Both the position numbers and the translations under genes were made by a program. 18,989 nucleotides of DNA from Arenicellales bacterium (GTDB lineage Bacteria; Pseudomonadota; Gammaproteobacteria; Arenicellales; UBA868): the NCBI GenBank assembly GCA_028825345.1, contig JAPKAJ010000013.1, forward strand, positions 1 to 18,989, written 5' to 3'. Under the pieces are notes generated by a model. It was given only the letters and a program-made list of their open reading frames with translations. It had not been told where the DNA came from and searched no databases. Shown piece by piece: positions 15,339 through 18,989 of the stretch; positions within the stretch are counted from its first letter, which is position 1; every line of letters starts with the position of its first letter.

Positions 15339-16394
15339 ATGAGTCTTTTTGGTCGACGCAAACGCCAGGCACTAGGCATCGATATTGGTAGTGCCGCGGT
15401 GAAAGTGCTGGAAATGTCTGCCGTTCGTGGCGGTTATCGCGCCGACCGTTGTGCTTTGGAGCCTCTGCCAAGAAATGCGGTGGTTGAGCATGGTATCAGT
15501 GACCTCAAAGCGACCAGCGAAGCCGTGCGCCGGGCAGTCAGTAATTCGCGCAGTGCTCGTAGGAATGCTGTGGTAGCGGTGTCACAAACCCATGTCGTTT
15601 CCCGTACTATCACTTTACCGGCGGATCTGACCGATCGCGAGATGGAAGAGCAGGTCATGATTGAGGCAACGCAGCAAATTCCATATCCGTTAGACGAGAT
15701 AAACCTGGATTACCGGGTAACCGGCGGCGCTCGCTCAGGCAGCGATGATGAAGTCATGATCACTGCTTGCCGTAAAGAAATCGTTGAGGATTACATAGCA
15801 GTGATGGAGCTCGCGGGGTTGCGTGCGGTGATCGTCGATGTGGGCTTGTTTGCGATGGAGCGCAGTTTCGAGTTTGTCGCTGCAACTCTGGGAGAATCAC
15901 TGGAAGGCAGAGCTATTGCACTAATGGATTTCGGAGATGTGAGCACGCGGCTGGATCTTTTTCTGGATGGTAATGTCATCTACAGTCGTGATCAGAATTT
16001 TGGAGGTCGGATTCTGACGGAGAATATCCGTTCGCGTTACGGCATCGATTACCGGGAAGCTGAAGCGCTTAAGCGCACCGGTGATCTTCCCCAGAATTAC
16101 GAAGAGGATCTTCTTGGACCATTCCGGCAGGCCATGGCGCGAGAGGCGGCTCGGGGCGTGGAGTTTTGCCTGTCGGCGAGGAACGGGTTAGAGCAAGTTG
16201 ACGCGCTGCTGATTTGTGGCGGTTGTTGTCAGATTCCCGGTGTTGCACCGCTCATTGAGGCGCAGGTCGGGGTACCCACGCTCGTGGCTGATCTCTTTGC
16301 GCCCGGGAGCGGGGTTCGCGCCAGTAAGTTGGTGCAACGCTATGCGCCATCCATGATCAAGGCGGCTGGATTGGCTGTCAGGGGGGCAGGTTGA
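15339..16394 (+). CDS. pilM: Type IV pilus assembly protein PilM (actin-like ATPase)
   Basis: PilM is the cytoplasmic actin-like member of the type IV pilus alignment complex and binds the N-terminal peptide of PilN. The 351 residues start at ATG 15339. The first phosphate loop is ALGIDIGSAAVKVLEM at 11-26, typical of the FtsA/PilM fold, and the second is IALMDFGDVSTRLDLF at 193-208. EEQVMIEATQQIPYPLDEIN at 103-122 is a strong PilM signature. A C-terminal nucleotide-site motif is LLICGGCCQIPGVAPLIE at 290-307. Length is normal. It is the first gene of pilMNOPQ, with a four-base TTGA overlap into pilN. It diverges from mrcA across 236 bases. Confidence 0.96.
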   Translation: MSLFGRRKRQALGIDIGSAAVKVLEMSAVRGGYRADRCALEPLPRNAVVEHGISDLKATSEAVRRAVSNSRSARRNAVVAVSQTHVVSRTITLPADLTDREMEEQVMIEATQQIPYPLDEINLDYRVTGGARSGSDDEVMITACRKEIVEDYIAVMELAGLRAVIVDVGLFAMERSFEFVAATLGESLEGRAIALMDFGDVSTRLDLFLDGNVIYSRDQNFGGRILTENIRSRYGIDYREAEALKRTGDLPQNYEEDLLGPFRQAMAREAARGVEFCLSARNGLEQVDALLICGGCCQIPGVAPLIEAQVGVPTLVADLFAPGSGVRASKLVQRYAPSMIKAAGLAVRGAG

Positions 16395-16954
16395 ATTCCG
16401 GTGTCAATCTGTTGCCCTGGCGCGAACAGCGGCGGGGGCGCCAGCGCCGTCGGGCCACAGTAATTGCCGCTGTGCTCTGGTTGAGCAGTGCAGGATCCAT
16501 CGGTGCCGTGTGGTGGAATCTAGATAGGGGCATTGAGTACCAAAAAAGCCGCAACCAGTTTCTGACAAGCGAGATCAGCCGTGTTGAGCACCAATTGCAG
16601 GAGGTCAACGAAATACAGAATCGCAAAGAGGCGTTGATTGCCCGTATGGAGGTTATCCGACAGCTACAGGCAGACCGGGTACGGTTGGTGCGCGCTATGA
16701 GTGAACTCGCTACCACAATTCCAGAGGGAATATTTTTTTCTTCCCTGCAGCGCAGCGTTGAGGGTATTAGTCTGACCGGTGTTGCTCAGTCCAGTTCGCG
16801 CATATCAGCGCTAATGGAACGTCTTGCCGATACCGCCTCATTCGACCGTCCAGAACTCAATATGATCAATGTCGGCGATACCGAGGAGTTTGAACTGTGG
16901 GTATCTTTTGTGAGGTTTAACGAGAGCTACCAGACATCGGCGGCTAACCAGTGA
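16391..16954 (+). CDS. pilN: Type IV pilus assembly protein PilN
   Basis: PilN is a bitopic inner-membrane protein whose cytoplasmic N-terminal peptide docks in PilM and whose periplasmic part pairs with PilO. The start is TTG 16391, overlapping the pilM stop as TTGA, with a G-rich AGGGGGG tract just upstream. No in-frame ATG fits, and the family motif VNLLPWREQRR at 5-15 demands a start close to here. A membrane helix lies at about 22-43, followed by a coiled-coil-prone stretch at about 45-90 and a ferredoxin-like periplasmic domain to residue 187. Translation is probably coupled to pilM. The size is usual for the family. Confidence 0.94.
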   Translation: MNSGVNLLPWREQRRGRQRRRATVIAAVLWLSSAGSIGAVWWNLDRGIEYQKSRNQFLTSEISRVEHQLQEVNEIQNRKEALIARMEVIRQLQADRVRLVRAMSELATTIPEGIFFSSLQRSVEGISLTGVAQSSSRISALMERLADTASFDRPELNMINVGDTEEFELWVSFVRFNESYQTSAANQ

Positions 16955-16976
16955 GTTGCGCCAGGAGTTCAGGGAT

Positions 16977-17561
16977 ATGAGCTGGTCAGACGAACTGCGC
17001 CTGCTCGATATCCAAGAGCCCGCAAGTTGGCCGGCATGGTTCATGGTGGTTATGTCGTTATTGATTTCTATCCTTTTATTGTTCGGTGGCTGGCATTTCC
17101 TGATCCAGGATCAGCAAAGAGTATTGGACTTAGAACAGTCCCGAGAGATCGAACTGCGCAGGACTTTCAGCAGCAAGAAAGGCATGGTGGTCAATTTGCC
17201 CGCCTATCAGAAGCAGATGTCGCAGATTGAGGACATGCTGGCCGTCATGGTGCGCCAGTTGCCCGACAGCACAGAGGTGCCATCGCTATTGGTTGATATC
17301 ACAGAGGGCGGCACTCGCCGGGGGCTCAATTTTCTGGTGTTTGATCCCCAGCAGGAGGAATTGGGAGATTTCTACGCAATATTGCCGATCCGGATGGAAG
17401 TAGCAGGTTCTTATCATCAGCTCGCCGGGTTCATCAGTGATCTCGCGCAGATGCCCCGCATCGTCACGGTGGGTGATATGGCAATCACCGCTGATGAGGC
17501 AGGACTGCTGACCATCTCGGTTATCCTAAAGACTTATCGTTACCTGTCGGAGGAAATCTGA
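16977..17561 (+). CDS. pilO: Type IV pilus assembly protein PilO
   Basis: PilO forms periplasmic dimers with PilN and links them to PilP. I start it at ATG 16977 (194 residues, MSWSDELRLLDIQEPASWPA), nine bases after AGGAG at 16963-16967. A TTG at 16956 would add seven residues behind a poor ribosome site. A cytoplasmic stub of about 19 residues precedes a membrane helix (WFMVVMSLLISILLLFGGW) at about 22-40. A coiled coil follows at about 45-90 (QRVLDLEQSREIELRRTFSS), then a ferredoxin-like domain in which FYAILPIRMEVAGSYHQLAG is the recognisable PilO motif. It lies 22 bases after pilN and two bases before pilP. Confidence 0.94.
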   Translation: MSWSDELRLLDIQEPASWPAWFMVVMSLLISILLLFGGWHFLIQDQQRVLDLEQSREIELRRTFSSKKGMVVNLPAYQKQMSQIEDMLAVMVRQLPDSTEVPSLLVDITEGGTRRGLNFLVFDPQQEELGDFYAILPIRMEVAGSYHQLAGFISDLAQMPRIVTVGDMAITADEAGLLTISVILKTYRYLSEEI

Positions 17562-17563
17562 CA

Positions 17564-18124
17564 GTGAGCCTTTACGAATCCTTTGCGAAACCCCGGTGGC
17601 GATACGGGTTATTTGCGGCAACTGTTATGTTACTGGGCGGCTGTGATAAAGAACGCTCACTTGTTGATCTTGAAAATTTCGTGCAGACCGTACACCGTGA
17701 TACCGTGCCACGAGTTGATCCGTTGCCAGAATTGCTACCTGTGGAATCGGTGTTGTATCAGGCCGATGGAGCAGCAGATCCTTTTGCGCCGAGTAATGTA
17801 TTTGGCAAGGGCGATGTCGAGGCTGAGCCTGAACCTGATCCACTGACGCCGAACGCCAGTCGCGTTGCCGAAGCGTTGGAAAAGTTTCCTCTCGATGCTT
17901 TGCAGTTGGTGGGCACGATGCAGATAGACGCACATGCCTGGGCGCTAGTCAGCGTCCCAGACGGCCAGATTCATCGCGTGGTCGAGGGAAGCTACCTAGG
18001 GCAGAATAACGGCAAGGTCGTTGCCATAGACCTGGATCAGAGTGCGCTCGAAATCGAGGAACTATTGCAGGGGCCTACAGGTCGTTGGGAAATTCGGCCG
18101 ACACGGCTGTCTGTGAATCACTAA
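17564..18124 (+). CDS. pilP: Type IV pilus lipoprotein PilP
   Basis: PilP is an inner-membrane-anchored periplasmic lipoprotein that connects PilNO to the PilQ secretin. The 186 residues start at GTG 17564, behind GGAGG at the end of pilO. The signal peptide ends in a lipobox, MLLGGCDK, with lipidated C27. An unstructured proline- and acid-rich linker runs to about residue 105 (for example DVEAEPEPDPLTPN). The C-terminal beta domain then begins with FPLDALQLVGTM, the family hallmark, and includes VVEGSYLGQNNGKVVAID. The residue after the cysteine is Asp, which in enteric bacteria signals retention in the inner membrane and so fits PilP's known place. It is two bases from pilO and 30 from pilQ. 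Confidence 0.95.
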   Translation: MSLYESFAKPRWRYGLFAATVMLLGGCDKERSLVDLENFVQTVHRDTVPRVDPLPELLPVESVLYQADGAADPFAPSNVFGKGDVEAEPEPDPLTPNASRVAEALEKFPLDALQLVGTMQIDAHAWALVSVPDGQIHRVVEGSYLGQNNGKVVAIDLDQSALEIEELLQGPTGRWEIRPTRLSVNH

Positions 18125-18154
18125 TCATATGGAATTTGAGGTAGATTCGGTCTC

Positions 18155-18989
18155 ATGGAAAGTCGTGTATTGAGAACCAGTCGCTGGCAGCTAGGGGTGC
18201 TGATGTGCGGCGCTCTGCTGGTAATGATTACTTCGTCTGCGCGCGCTGTCGGCGATGATATCGCCCTGACAGCTATCAGTCATACCGCTTTGCCTGGCGG
18301 ACAGCTACAGATTAATATCCGATCTTCGGCACCACTTCCTCAGCCCCGTGTTTTTCGTACCAGCGCCCCAGACCGGATCATCCTGGATTTCTTTGGCGTC
18401 GCCAGCGCGTTGACTTCCCCAGTGATCGATGTTGGTCGTGGCGCAGTGGAGAGCGTCATGGTGGCGCAGACAGAGCAGCGCTCGCGGGTGGTGATCAATC
18501 TGATTGCGCCTGTCGCTTATGAAAGCGTTCTCGATCTGGATGGCTTGACGCTTGTCATCGATCAGGCGCTAGTAGCGGTCGATGCGACCCAGGCAACCCC
18601 CGGCCCTGCCGATTCCAATAGTGCAGGGTTAGTTCGGCACAGCGGCGGCCAAGTGGGACTGGTTGATTTTCGTCGAAGCCCGGATGGCGCCGGGTGGGTA
18701 ATCCTCGAACTTGATATTGACGATGCTCGTATCAATGTGCGCGAGCATCTGGGCGAGATTGTGCTGGACATTGATGACGCCAGTTTGGATGCATCTCTCG
18801 AACGTCGACTCGATGTCATTGATTTTGCCACTCCGGTTCACTACGTAGATGCCTTCTCAACCGGGACTGGAGTTCGGGTGGTGGTAACCCCACGAGGGAG
18901 TTTTGACTTTGTCTCGATCCAGTCGGGTAAGCGTTTTACCTTGGAGGTCTCAGATAAGCCCCCCGCAAGGCAACTGGCATTAGTTCGTG
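18155..18989 (+). CDS. pilQ: Type IV pilus secretin PilQ (N-terminal 278 residues, cut by the right edge)
   Basis: PilQ is the outer-membrane secretin through which the pilus passes. The frame opens at ATG 18155, preceded by GAGGT about 12 bases upstream, and stays open to base 18989. A signal peptide (VLMCGALLVMITSSARA) is predicted to be cleaved near residue 31. Two AMIN domains, which bind peptidoglycan, follow: one at about 36-135 (VFRTSAPDRIILDFFGV, SRVVINLIAPVAYE) and one at about 160-270 (LVDFRRSPDGAGWVILELDI, HYVDAFSTGTGVRVVVTP). The N0/N1 and secretin domains lie beyond the window. Position after pilP confirms the identity. Confidence 0.93.
   Translation, partial: MESRVLRTSRWQLGVLMCGALLVMITSSARAVGDDIALTAISHTALPGGQLQINIRSSAPLPQPRVFRTSAPDRIILDFFGVASALTSPVIDVGRGAVESVMVAQTEQRSRVVINLIAPVAYESVLDLDGLTLVIDQALVAVDATQATPGPADSNSAGLVRHSGGQVGLVDFRRSPDGAGWVILELDIDDARINVREHLGEIVLDIDDASLDASLERRLDVIDFATPVHYVDAFSTGTGVRVVVTPRGSFDFVSIQSGKRFTLEVSDKPPARQLALVR

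Noticed and set aside
1..18989. Searched by eye for tRNA, rRNA, CRISPR arrays, IS ends, att sites, toxin-antitoxin or defence genes.
   Set aside because: None seen. Nearly all sequence is occupied by recognisable core genes, and the gaps are short and show no such structure.

Overview
The window is a gene-dense stretch of chromosomal DNA, apparently from a free-living gammaproteobacterium with medium-high GC. Two blocks point there. The first is def-fmt-rsmB-(DUF4390-ntrY-ntrX)-trkA, running divergently from a LysM gene and dprA. The second is mrcA (ponA), divergent from pilMNOPQ. Both are classical gammaproteobacterial neighbourhoods, and parts of the first also occur in betaproteobacteria. 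The Def, Fmt, RsmB, TopA and TrkA proteins align readily with E. coli from memory. Genus cannot be assigned by eye. I see no phage, IS element, integrase, CRISPR array, tRNA or rRNA, and no gene-free stretch longer than 300 bases.

Layout. Bases 1-7283 are on the minus strand and look like one long operon, transcribed def, fmt, rsmB, DUF4390, ntrY, ntrX, trkA (trkA is cut by the left edge). It starts with peptide deformylase and Met-tRNA formyltransferase, followed by the 16S rRNA m5C967 methyltransferase. Next come a small secreted DUF4390 protein and the NtrY/NtrX two-component pair, then the potassium-uptake regulator TrkA. Spacings are short, and the rsmB and ntrY starts overlap the preceding stops. 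From 7380 rightward on the plus strand lie a LysM-domain exported protein, dprA (loads RecA on incoming ssDNA) and topA (topoisomerase I with a lysine-repeat tail). Bases 12754-15102 on the minus strand hold mrcA (PBP1A), convergent with topA and only 9 bases between the stops. From 15339 to the right edge runs the plus-strand type IV pilus alignment operon pilM-pilN-pilO-pilP-pilQ (pilQ is cut by the right edge).

How they work together. PilMNOP form the inner-membrane alignment platform that links the pilus motor to the PilQ secretin. PBP1A and the LysM protein act on or at peptidoglycan, which the pilus must cross. With dprA close by, the pilus set fits a cell capable of twitching and possibly of natural transformation, though no comEA, comEC or pilT is in view. 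NtrYX probably senses an envelope or redox/nitrogen cue, and its gene is translationally coupled to DUF4390.

Most of the window is well-understood housekeeping. I do not see a convincing undescribed system. The points most worth following are the DUF4390-NtrY coupling, the NtrX lacking a GAFTGA loop, the lysine-repeat tail of TopA, and several small non-coding signals: a G8 tract at the mrcA promoter, a hairpin after dprA, and a short ORF coupled to pilM.
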